A stretch of DNA of 6,187 nt. Origin: Candidatus Omnitrophota bacterium (GTDB lineage: Bacteria; Omnitrophota; Gorgyraeia; S143-82). Positions 1 to 6,187 of this stretch are shown here, piece after piece (within the stretch, counting starts at the first letter, position 1; each line of letters begins with the position of its first letter). The stretch covers positions 1 to 6,187 of the forward strand of contig JAMOOT010000340.1 of NCBI GenBank assembly GCA_027065215.1, given 5' to 3'. The position numbers and the translations under genes are program-made. The notes below the pieces were generated by a model. That model worked only from the letters and a program-made list of their open reading frames with translations, made no database searches and had not been told where the DNA came from.

Positions 1-1380
1 CTCCATCTCTTCTTCTTCATCCCCTAAATACACCCCCCCCGTCAGGGTGAGATTCATTTTGCCACTTGATATATTTAAAGCAACTGAAAACGGTAGTTTC
101 AACCAAAAACCGTGGGAAAATCTTTCCTCTAAGACACGAAGTACTTTTGACATACCATGTCTATTGGCCACATATGAATTAAGAACCGAGATTTCTCTCT
201 CGAAATTTCTCCTCTTGGCATCTATCTCTTGAAGTGAAACTGCCCCTGGGTCAGGGAAAACATCCTTAGATAATGTAGACGTTAATTTTGCATATTCGCG
301 TTCTAAAGACTTATACTCTTTCAAGGGAAATAAATAAATCAGTCCAAAAAATAGCATTACGGTAAAACACACTACCACCAAAGGCAATGTTGGTATTCTT
401 TCAAAAAACAAAAAAATCTGATTTACTCCCACTTGAGGTATAATCTTCTGCTGTTTTTTGGTTGTCTGATCCGGCTTATTCTCCTTGATCATCACACCTG
501 GGAACCTGCGGGAAGAAAGGCCTAAATAAGCCCCATAAGATAATAGAAATGCACCTGGGGATGTAACTCCCTCCCTTCCTCCGAATAATTGCAATAATTC
601 TTCTGCTGAGATATAAATTACATTTTCCTGGGGAAGATGTTTCAGTGAATATACTGGGATATTGCCAGAAATATTGTGACTGCTTTTTTTATAATATTCC
701 ATTATCAACATCAATTCTGAAGAAACACTTATATTATTCGATATTCGCTTAAATAATAGATTTGCCCGTTTATCTGCCAAAACTACTATAGTGTTTCCAT
801 CCTCTTCGTAAATTACACAAAATATATTTTCCTTCTCAATATCAGGCCTTGCCTTTCGGAGAATCTCTCTTGCTGCTAAATCTTGGGGCCACAACAGTAC
901 CTTAGGGAAAATCGCTGAAGGGATAAAATTAGAGATATAATCCTTCAAAATTCCATAAAATAGAATATCTAACTTTTTCTCTCGATTTAAGACTCTATAA
1001 GAGAAATAAAGGTCCTCCAACTTGCAAGGAAGTACTTTTTTAACATTCCAAATAACTGCCGAAGACAATTCCCTATCTGAAATCTTCGGTAGGGTCAAGC
1101 GACGAAGGATAACATATTGCTCTGGGACTAACCATATAATTCGAGAGAAACTTCCTCCTGCTTTTTTTGTAATTATTTCAATAAGAGACGGGACAACCTC
1201 CTTGGGGTTTTCTTGTTCTTGTAACACCCTTTCCCAAAAAAATTCGATCGAGACATTCCCTTTGGAAGAGTTCAACATTACAAACAAAAACTTACGGGTA
1301 GATTCACTGAATTTAACAACTAAAAATCTTTTATTGAACACAAAGACAGAAATTAACTTTCGAAAATCAAACAACTCCAT
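1..1380 (-). CDS. GspL-like / PilM-PilN fusion protein, secretion or pilus inner-membrane platform (3' end outside window)
   Basis: I translated this frame by hand: 460 codons from an ATG to the left edge without a stop, so the C-terminus is missing. Residues 1-300 resemble the PilM/GspL cytoplasmic actin-like domain. The best match is residues 86-130, a strand with LRRLTLPKI followed by an ELSSAVIWNVKKVLP helix and YFSYRVL; SPGAFLLSYGAYLGL (284-298) resembles the end of PilM. The nucleotide-binding signatures look lost: no DxG near residues 10-25, YEEDGN where PilM has a DIG-type motif (201-206), and no GG loop near 250. A basic, polar linker precedes one transmembrane helix (about 331-351). 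A charged helical stretch (352-410) and the start of a PilN-like periplasmic domain (FWLKLP, then LTLTGGVYLG) follow. In type IV pili PilM and PilN are usually separate; GspL of type II secretion joins them. Which machine this serves cannot be decided here. The start is uncertain: an in-frame GTG at 1405-1407 would add nine codons, no stop separates the frame from tRNA-Ser, and no well-spaced Shine-Dalgarno is seen. Confidence 0.75.
   Translation of the reverse strand, partial: MELFDFRKLISVFVFNKRFLVVKFSESTRKFLFVMLNSSKGNVSIEFFWERVLQEQENPKEVVPSLIEIITKKAGGSFSRIIWLVPEQYVILRRLTLPKISDRELSSAVIWNVKKVLPCKLEDLYFSYRVLNREKKLDILFYGILKDYISNFIPSAIFPKVLLWPQDLAAREILRKARPDIEKENIFCVIYEEDGNTIVVLADKRANLLFKRISNNISVSSELMLIMEYYKKSSHNISGNIPVYSLKHLPQENVIYISAEELLQLFGGREGVTSPGAFLLSYGAYLGLSSRRFPGVMIKENKPDQTTKKQQKIIPQVGVNQIFLFFERIPTLPLVVVCFTVMLFFGLIYLFPLKEYKSLEREYAKLTSTLSKDVFPDPGAVSLQEIDAKRRNFEREISVLNSYVANRHGMSKVLRVLEERFSHGFWLKLPFSVALNISSGKMNLTLTGGVYLGDEEEEME
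33..40. repeat. C8/G8 homopolymer inside the GspL-like gene
   Basis: Eight consecutive C on the plus strand read as G8 in the coding strand, around codons 448-450 of the GspL-like frame. The frame before and after the tract gives sensible PilN-like sequence (LTLTGG then VYLG), so the printed length is probably correct. A tract this long is prone to slippage and sequencing error. Confidence 0.9.
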
Positions 1381-1381
1381 A

Positions 1382-1388
1382 CCCCCCC
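1382..1388. repeat. C7/G7 homopolymer at the GspL-like start
   Basis: Seven C on the plus strand, G7 in the coding direction, sit between an upstream ATG (1388-1390) and the proposed start ATG (1378-1380). The G run lies two bases from the proposed start, too close for a normal Shine-Dalgarno. With seven G the upstream ATG reads 12 codons out of frame and stops; with six G it would be in frame with the long gene. Confidence 0.9.
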
Positions 1389-1436
1389 ATATACAAAATG
1401 GTATCACGGAATAAAATTCAAATCCATCTCTAAATA

Positions 1437-1525
1437 CGGAGAGGGTGGGATTCGAACCCACGGGCCCCCTTACGGAGGCCAACTGCTTAGCAGGCAGCTG
1501 CTTTCAGCCACTCAGCCACCTCTCC
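1437..1525 (-). tRNA. tRNA-Ser(GCU), reads AGC/AGU
   Basis: This 89-nucleotide class II tRNA folds completely. The acceptor stem is GGAGAGG with CCTCTCC, followed by discriminator G. The D arm contains GAGTGGCTGAAAG. The anticodon stem GCTGC/GCAGT (one G-U pair) holds loop CTGCTAA with anticodon GCT. The long variable arm is a 7-bp stem GGCCTCC/GGGGGCC with a GTAA loop. The T arm is GTGGG-TTCGAAT-CCCAC. The long variable arm and discriminator G are serine identity features. CCA is not encoded, so a CCA-adding enzyme is needed. Its 5' end overlaps the last 22 bases of tadA, and the GspL-like ATG lies 56 bases beyond its 3' end. Confidence 0.97.
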
Positions 1526-1989
1526 ATTTTATTTATACTGCGACATCGGCGAAAAAAAACCTGCAAAAGGTCCTGTGCTCTCTCCCTCAACAAACCCGAT
1601 TCAATCTTTCTTAAACTACTGCTAAATTCTTTACTCAAATCTATCCGCGACCCCAATGCCCCGTACATAGGTTCCTCCACTCCATAGTAAATAGTTCCTA
1701 TTCGAGCATGCAACACCGCCCCTGTACACATTATACAGGGTTCCACAGTTACATACAAGTGGCAATCCTCTAAATAAGGACTACCCAAAGCCTGACAGGC
1801 CTGGGTTACTGCCAATATTTCAGCGTGCGCCGTAGGATCTCTTAGCCTTCTGACCTGATTATGTGCCCGAGCAATTATTATTTTATCTTTAACTATCACC
1901 GCCCCTATTGGCACCTCATTTTCTTCAAAGGCCTTCTCAGCCTCCTTGATAGCCTCATTCATAAAGAACTCATCACTTAATATCTTCAT
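1504..1989 (-). CDS. tadA: tRNA-specific adenosine-34 deaminase TadA
   Basis: TadA converts adenosine to inosine at the wobble position of tRNA-Arg(ACG), allowing one tRNA to read CGU, CGC and CGA; it acts as a cytosolic zinc-dependent homodimer. The 161 residues are the normal family length. The cytidine/adenosine deaminase signature is complete: H55-A-E57 supplies a zinc ligand and the proton-shuttle glutamate, and PCIMC at 84-88 supplies the two cysteine ligands. VPIGAVIV (26-33) and HNQVR (43-47) match the usual N-terminal strand and substrate-contact region. The terminal helix RERAQDLLQVFFRRCR (136-150) is basic, as expected for tRNA binding. The ATG overlaps the dnaE stop as ATGA, which suggests translational coupling; GGTGAT directly before the ATG could pair weakly with 16S rRNA. 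The final residues ERWLSG and the stop lie inside tRNA-Ser, beyond the conserved fold. The family assignment is near certain. Confidence 0.97.
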   Translation of the reverse strand: MKILSDEFFMNEAIKEAEKAFEENEVPIGAVIVKDKIIIARAHNQVRRLRDPTAHAEILAVTQACQALGSPYLEDCHLYVTVEPCIMCTGAVLHARIGTIYYGVEEPMYGALGSRIDLSKEFSSSLRKIESGLLRERAQDLLQVFFRRCRSINKMERWLSG

Positions 1990-4900
1990 ATCACCAAAGA
2001 TATATTGTCACTGCCAACCAAATCTTCTACCTCCTCTAAAAAAATAGGCGAGGGAGAGACAAAAACCTCTTGGTCTGGGTAAATCATCGCATAATTCTTT
2101 TTCCCTTTAACCATTAATAAAAGTGGGACCTGCCCTCGATGAACTTGAAGCCTTTCCTTAAGTAATCTAAGATTCTGTCGATCAATCCGAGAAACATCTA
2201 TCTTCACTTCCTTAACCACCTCAGCCATAGACTGAATATCCCAGATCTGTTCAGCTACGAACTTTACTCCATTATCCCCTGGATCAGCCTTACCAGAAAT
2301 AATTAAGACATTCCCTTCTTTAATAACCTCCTGACTTCTCCTCAATACCGATGGGAAACAAATCACTTCGATCTCACCAGTAAGGTCCTCTAAAGAGATA
2401 AAGGCCATCTTATCAGATTTATCTCTAACCAACTTTATAGTGACGCCCGAAACCACCCCTACAATAATAGAAATTTGAGAATCCTTTATCTGCTCCAGCG
2501 ATTGGATTGGGTCTGCCTTTAAATGTGTCAAGACATTCTCGTATCGAGTCAACGGATGGCCTGAGAAATAGAAACCAAGTGTTTCCTTCTCATAGCCCAA
2601 TAGTTCATGTTCACTCCACTCATCTTTGTTTCCCAACACAGGATTCTTCCCTTTGCTTATCTTCTTATCAAACAACGACATCTGTCCAATCAATACATCT
2701 TTCTTTTGAGTCATTGCAAGGGACAATACATCTTCCAACGATTCAAACATCGCTCGCCGCGAAAGGCCAAAACAATCCATTGCTCCAGCCTTTATAAGGG
2801 ACTCTATTACCTTTCTATTCACTTTCTTACCATTGATCCTCAGACAAAAATCCTCCAAATCCTTATATGGCCCATTTTCTTCCCTCTCACGCAATATATC
2901 CTCGATTGCTGAACTCCCCACATTCTTTATTCCACCCAATCCAAATCGAATCCTCCCCTCTTCTACAGAAAACCCATATTCACTTTTATTCACATCCGGT
3001 GGAAGTATCTCTATCCCCATAGATCGCGCTTCCTTCAAATACTCAACTAATTTATCTGTATTGTTAAACTCTGAAGTCAAAATAGCTGCCATAAATTCCA
3101 CTGGATAGTTAGCCTTTAAGTAGGCGGTACGATACGAAACGATAGCATAAGCAGTTGAATGGGACTTGTTGAAACCGTATCCTGAGAAAAACTCTATGAG
3201 ATCGAATATCTTTTCTGCAATCTCTTGTTCAACGCCATTTTTTATACATCCTTCGATAAACGCACTCCTCTGTTCTTCCATTACCTCGGGGATCTTTTTC
3301 CCCATTGCCCGACGTAAAAGGTCTGCTTGGGCCAAAGAAAACCCTGCCAAGGAACTGGCAATCTGCATAACCTGCTCTTGATAAAGGATTACGCCATAGG
3401 TTTCTTTGAGTATAGGCTCCAATTTGGGATGTAGATAAGTTATCTCGGTAAGGCCCTTTTTCCTCTGGACAAAATCCTCTAACATCCCACTGCCAATCGG
3501 ACCTGGGCGATAAAGGGCAAGTAAGGCAATTATGTCTTCAAATTTATCTGGTTGCATTCTCACTAAGAGGTCCCTCATGCCTGCAGATTCAAGTTGAAAC
3601 ACTCCCTTTGTACGGCCACTTTTCAACAATTGAAAGGTCTTCTCATCTTCTAATGATATGGCATCTATATCTGGCCTAACTCCGGTCCGAGATTCAACAA
3701 AATTTAATGTTTTCTCTATCACCGTCAGGGTCTTCAGGCCCAAGAAATCCATCTTTAACAGGCCTATCTTTTCTAAGGACTTCATCTCATATGCAGTACA
3801 AACCTGATCTCGATTCTTATATAGGGGCACATACTCAGTAAGGGGCTTATCAGCAATCACTACACCTGCAGCATGAGTAGAGGCATGACGAGTCAAACCT
3901 TCCAAGACCATTGCAATATCAATGAGTTCTTTTACCTCTACTGATTCGGTATAAATCTTCCTTAGATCAGATTCTACTTCCAAGGCCTCTTTAAGCGATA
4001 AGGAAGGGGGTATCATCTTTGCAATCCGATCGGCTAAACTATAAGGCAAAGCCAATGCTCGGGCCACATCTCGCACTACCGCCCTTGCCTGCATAGTGCC
4101 AAACGTTATTATTTGGGCAACGCTATTTCTCCCATATCGTTCCACAACATAATCGATCACCCTCTGACGGTTTTCATAGCAAAAATCAATATCGATATCT
4201 GGCATAGAGACTCTCTCAGGGTTCAAAAAACGCTCGAACAAAAGGCCATACTTTAACGGATCAATGCTGGTTATTCCCAAAAGATAACTAACCATACTCC
4301 CAGCAGCAGACCCTCTACCCGGTCCAACAGGGATAGAATTTTCCTTTGCATATCGGACAAAATCCCACACAATAAGGAAATAATTGATGTATCCCATGCG
4401 CTCAATTATAGAAAACTCGAATTTTAACCTCTCCAGCACCTTCTCCCTATCCTTAGGATCCGAATACCTGCGTTTTAATCCTTCCATACACAACTTCCAC
4501 AGATAATCTCGACTTGTCATCCCATTAGGCGGAGAAAATACAGGCATATGATTTTTACCAAATTCCAATAGCACATGACACCTTTCTGCCACCTCACGGG
4601 TATTCAACACCGATTCAGGTATATCCCTGAACCTCTCTTTCATCTCTTCAGGCGAAGTAAAATAGAACTTATCCGAATTCATCTTCATTCTTTTTGGATC
4701 GTGGACATTAGTCTGTGTCTGGATGCACAAAAGTATTTCATGGGCACGGGCATGTTCAGGCATCATATAGTGGACATCATTAGTAGCAACTAACTTAACC
4801 CCATACTTTCGTGCCAGATTTACCAATCCCCTATTAGCCAATCTCTGCTCTGGAATCCCATTTTCCTGAACCTCAAGATAGAAATTATCTCGACCAAATA

Positions 4901-5402
4901 TATCGAGATATTCCTTTAATGAGGCCTCAGCCAAATCTTCCCGCCCTTTTAGGATATAATACGGAATCTCCCCTTTTATACAGGCACTTAACCCAATTAG
5001 ACCTTCAGAATGTTCTTTCAACAACTCCTTGTCAATTCGAGGATATCGATAGAATCCTTCAAAAACCGCTTTAGTGCTCAATTGGATAAGATTTTTATAG
5101 CCAACTTCATCTCGACAAAGTAGGACCAAGTGAAAAGCAACCGGTAGACCATTATCGACCGATTTATCAAACCGAGACTTAGGTGCGAGGTAGACTTCAC
5201 TCCCGATGATCGGCTTTATCCCGGCCGCAATAGCCTTGGAATAGAAGGAAATCGCCGCAAACATATTACCATGGTCAGTAACAGCCACCGCCGGCATATT
5301 ATACTCTACCGCCTTTGCGACAATATCTGACAATTTACAGGCGCCATCTAAAAGGCTAAATTCACTATGGAGATGCAAATGGACAAAATCCGAATAGGAC
5401 AT
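1986..5402 (-). CDS. dnaE: DNA polymerase III alpha subunit (DnaE1 type)
   Basis: This is the catalytic subunit of the chromosomal replicase, which extends primers as part of the holoenzyme; 1138 residues is typical of DnaE1. The N-terminal PHP domain (about 5-280) keeps its metal-site residues: H10 and H12 in HLHLHS, D43-H44, E69, H91, C141, and D209 and H211 in NDVHY. The palm and fingers contain GPGRGSAAGS (360-369), the catalytic aspartates D404 and D406 in PDIDIDF, and D552 in KMDFLGL. HASTHAAGVV follows R505. A tandem helix-hairpin-helix region lies near 818-880. QMSLF (907-911) looks like the beta-clamp binding motif. An OB fold spans about 977-1056, followed by the usual C-terminal domain. 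An in-frame TAG three codons upstream fixes the ATG as the first usable start, yet no Shine-Dalgarno precedes it. It begins 38 bases after tRNA-Leu and overlaps tadA by four bases. No intein, frameshift or missing catalytic residue was found. Confidence 0.98.
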   Translation of the reverse strand: MSYSDFVHLHLHSEFSLLDGACKLSDIVAKAVEYNMPAVAVTDHGNMFAAISFYSKAIAAGIKPIIGSEVYLAPKSRFDKSVDNGLPVAFHLVLLCRDEVGYKNLIQLSTKAVFEGFYRYPRIDKELLKEHSEGLIGLSACIKGEIPYYILKGREDLAEASLKEYLDIFGRDNFYLEVQENGIPEQRLANRGLVNLARKYGVKLVATNDVHYMMPEHARAHEILLCIQTQTNVHDPKRMKMNSDKFYFTSPEEMKERFRDIPESVLNTREVAERCHVLLEFGKNHMPVFSPPNGMTSRDYLWKLCMEGLKRRYSDPKDREKVLERLKFEFSIIERMGYINYFLIVWDFVRYAKENSIPVGPGRGSAAGSMVSYLLGITSIDPLKYGLLFERFLNPERVSMPDIDIDFCYENRQRVIDYVVERYGRNSVAQIITFGTMQARAVVRDVARALALPYSLADRIAKMIPPSLSLKEALEVESDLRKIYTESVEVKELIDIAMVLEGLTRHASTHAAGVVIADKPLTEYVPLYKNRDQVCTAYEMKSLEKIGLLKMDFLGLKTLTVIEKTLNFVESRTGVRPDIDAISLEDEKTFQLLKSGRTKGVFQLESAGMRDLLVRMQPDKFEDIIALLALYRPGPIGSGMLEDFVQRKKGLTEITYLHPKLEPILKETYGVILYQEQVMQIASSLAGFSLAQADLLRRAMGKKIPEVMEEQRSAFIEGCIKNGVEQEIAEKIFDLIEFFSGYGFNKSHSTAYAIVSYRTAYLKANYPVEFMAAILTSEFNNTDKLVEYLKEARSMGIEILPPDVNKSEYGFSVEEGRIRFGLGGIKNVGSSAIEDILREREENGPYKDLEDFCLRINGKKVNRKVIESLIKAGAMDCFGLSRRAMFESLEDVLSLAMTQKKDVLIGQMSLFDKKISKGKNPVLGNKDEWSEHELLGYEKETLGFYFSGHPLTRYENVLTHLKADPIQSLEQIKDSQISIIVGVVSGVTIKLVRDKSDKMAFISLEDLTGEIEVICFPSVLRRSQEVIKEGNVLIISGKADPGDNGVKFVAEQIWDIQSMAEVVKEVKIDVSRIDRQNLRLLKERLQVHRGQVPLLLMVKGKKNYAMIYPDQEVFVSPSPIFLEEVEDLVGSDNISLVI

Positions 5403-5440
5403 ATCGTTAATCTAAAAACAGAAATTTCCACTCTAAACCA

Positions 5441-5526
5441 TGCCGAAGGTGGGAGTCGAACCCACACGGGCGGCGAGGCCCATCGGTTTTTGAGACCGAC
5501 GCGTCTGCCAATTCCGCCACTTCGGC
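5441..5526 (-). tRNA. tRNA-Leu(CAA), reads UUG
   Basis: This 86-nucleotide class II tRNA folds completely. The acceptor stem is GCCGAAG with CTTCGGC, followed by discriminator A, the leucine identity base. The D arm contains GGAATTGGCAGACG. The anticodon stem TCGGT/ACCGA encloses loop CTCAAAA, giving anticodon CAA (plus-strand 5490-5492). The variable arm has a GGGC/GCCC stem. The T arm is GTGGG-TTCGACT-CCCAC. CCA is not encoded. A strong promoter lies immediately upstream and dnaE follows 38 bases downstream with no terminator, so tRNA and dnaE mRNA are probably made together and separated by tRNA processing. Confidence 0.97.
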
Positions 5527-5539
5527 ATAACAACACCGT

Positions 5540-5568
5540 ATTATACCAACTCACACACAGAATTACAA
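5540..5568 (-). promoter_or_regulatory. sigma70-type promoter for tRNA-Leu (and probably dnaE operon)
   Basis: On the minus strand the -35 box is TTGTAA (5563-5568, four of six consensus bases), the spacer is exactly 17 bases, and the -10 box is TATAAT (5540-5545, six of six). TGG directly before the -10 adds an extended -10 TGn element. Predicted initiation is near 5533-5535, about seven to nine bases before the mature tRNA-Leu 5' end. It fits entirely in the 47-base gap behind the slipin stop. Because no other promoter of this quality is seen before dnaE, I infer that it also drives dnaE and tadA. Confidence 0.8.
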
Positions 5569-5573
5569 CCCAC

Positions 5574-6187
5574 TCAATTCTCCTTATTCTTTACAAACGA
5601 TCCCAATACCTCCAAAGGCAACGGAAAAACCACTGTGGTAGTATTTTCCGTAGAAATATCCACAAGTGTCTGCAAGTACCTCATCTGCAGAGCAATGGGT
5701 TTGTTTTCCAACATCTCTGCAGCTGCTCGAAGTTTCTCTGCTGCTTGCAGTTCTCCCTCTGCTGCAATAATCTTTGCCCGTCTCTCCCTTTCTGCTTCAG
5801 CCTGTCTGGCCATTGCCCTCTGCATCTCCTGAGGCAAATCTACGTGCTTTATCTCAACCATTGACACCTTTACTCCCCAAGGATCCGTCTGCTTATCTAT
5901 TATTCCTTGCAAACGGGAATTTATCTTCTCTCTATCAGAAAGCAACTCGTCAAGTTCCACCTGTCCTACCACACTTCTAAGTGTGGTCTGAGATATCTGC
6001 GAAGTGGCATAGTTATAATTCTCAACCTCAGTGACGGCCTTTATCGGATCCATAACGCGATAATAAACCACTGCATTGACCTTAACCGACACATTATCTT
6101 TCGTTATGATGTCTTGAGGCGGAACATCCAAGGTAACTGTTCGGAGACTGATCACCCTCATATCCTCCAGTGGACGAAAAATAACGA
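5574..6187 (-). CDS. slipin / stomatin-family SPFH (band 7) membrane protein, 5' end outside window
   Basis: Slipins are oligomeric inner-membrane scaffolding proteins that often work with an NfeD-type partner; the precise role in most bacteria is unsettled. The visible 203 residues start inside the SPFH domain, since the frame continues upstream of the internal ATG at 6161 as VIFRPLED to the window edge. Slipin hallmarks follow: LRTVTLDVPPQDIITKDNVSVKVN is broken only by small changes from the family pattern, then VVYYRVMDP, TTLRSVVGQVELDELLSDRE, the WGVKVSMVEIKHVDLP strand, and an Ala/Glu/Arg-rich coiled coil (QAEAERERRAKIIAAEGE and beyond). The C-terminus FPLPLEVLG is the usual short hydrophobic end. 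Compared with about 250-260 residues in the family, roughly 50 N-terminal residues with the membrane anchor are missing. No nfeD follows it; any partner gene would lie upstream. No terminator hairpin separates it from the tRNA-Leu promoter. Confidence 0.92.
   Translation of the reverse strand, partial: VIFRPLEDMRVISLRTVTLDVPPQDIITKDNVSVKVNAVVYYRVMDPIKAVTEVENYNYATSQISQTTLRSVVGQVELDELLSDREKINSRLQGIIDKQTDPWGVKVSMVEIKHVDLPQEMQRAMARQAEAERERRAKIIAAEGELQAAEKLRAAAEMLENKPIALQMRYLQTLVDISTENTTTVVFPLPLEVLGSFVKNKEN

Noticed and set aside
1022..1414. Plus-strand open frame of 130 codons
   Set aside because: It is antisense to the GspL-like gene, resembles no family known to me, and is rich in Ser, Thr and Asn as expected for a shadow of an AT-rich gene.
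1390..1424. TTGAAT with a TATAT-like box as a promoter for the GspL-like gene
   Set aside because: Spacing between the two boxes is about 22 bases, too long for a sigma70 promoter.
1532..1537. Minus-strand TATAAA seven bases before tRNA-Ser, as a dedicated tRNA promoter
   Set aside because: The -10 match is good, but the region 16-18 bases upstream is a T run with no real -35, and it lies in tadA coding sequence. It stays possible but is not supported enough to list.
1445..1687. Plus-strand frame starting MGFEPTGPLTEANCLAG
   Set aside because: This is the typical false translation of the antisense strand of tRNA-Ser followed by antisense tadA.
1437..5526. tRNA genes as attachment sites for an integrated element
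   Set aside because: No partial tRNA repeat, integrase or phage-like gene is visible; dnaE and tadA are core genes.
5348..5554. Minus-strand open frame of 68 codons containing GGIGRRVGLKNRWASPPVWVRLPPSA
   Set aside because: This peptide is the well-known false translation of a tRNA-Leu gene, often misannotated as a protein.
5367..5864. Plus-strand open frame of 165 codons
   Set aside because: It runs antisense through the dnaE start, tRNA-Leu and the slipin end; a real protein gene would not cross a tRNA this way, and its composition is Leu/His/Cys-rich noise.
5574..6161. Slipin starting at the ATG at 6161
   Set aside because: The frame continues upstream with conserved slipin sequence, and an SPFH domain cannot begin there; the real start is outside the window. 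GGAGG before the ATG is part of the coding sequence.

Overview
The window carries six genes, all on the minus strand, so they read from right to left. In transcription order they are: the 3' part of a slipin (stomatin-family membrane protein), tRNA-Leu(CAA), dnaE (DNA polymerase III alpha subunit), tadA (tRNA adenosine-34 deaminase), tRNA-Ser(GCU), and a gene running off the left edge. That last gene encodes a GspL-like protein, a PilM-type actin-fold domain fused to a PilN-type membrane and periplasmic part. There is no gene-free stretch above 60 bases. I see no insertion sequence, CRISPR array, phage gene or integrase.

The organism is a bacterium, almost certainly diderm, because the PilM/PilN or GspL module belongs to type II secretion and type IV pilus machines. 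DnaE is a short, single-chain DnaE1 type with an intact PHP domain, quite unlike the degenerate one of E. coli. Together with the moderately AT-rich DNA, this points to a deep-branching diderm lineage rather than Gammaproteobacteria. Candidate phyla such as Omnitrophota would fit, but that is a low-confidence guess from sequence flavour.

Layout. At the right edge (5574-6187) is the slipin C-terminal part. A 47-base gap follows, holding a near-consensus sigma70-type extended -10 promoter pointing at tRNA-Leu. tRNA-Leu (5441-5526) is followed after 38 bases by dnaE (1986-5402). dnaE overlaps tadA (1504-1989) by four bases in an ATGA junction. The 3' end of tadA runs 22 bases into tRNA-Ser (1437-1525). 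After another 56 bases the GspL/PilM-PilN-like frame (1-1380) starts and stays open to the left edge.

I see no intrinsic terminator between the tRNA-Leu promoter and the left edge. The simplest reading is one long transcript from which the two tRNAs are cut out. The operon would mix replication (dnaE), decoding (tadA and two tRNAs) and an envelope assembly platform. Nothing here is clearly a new biological system. The points most worth a second look are the degenerate PilM-PilN fusion, the tadA/tRNA-Ser overlap, the homopolymeric G tracts in the fusion gene, and the intact PHP domain of DnaE.
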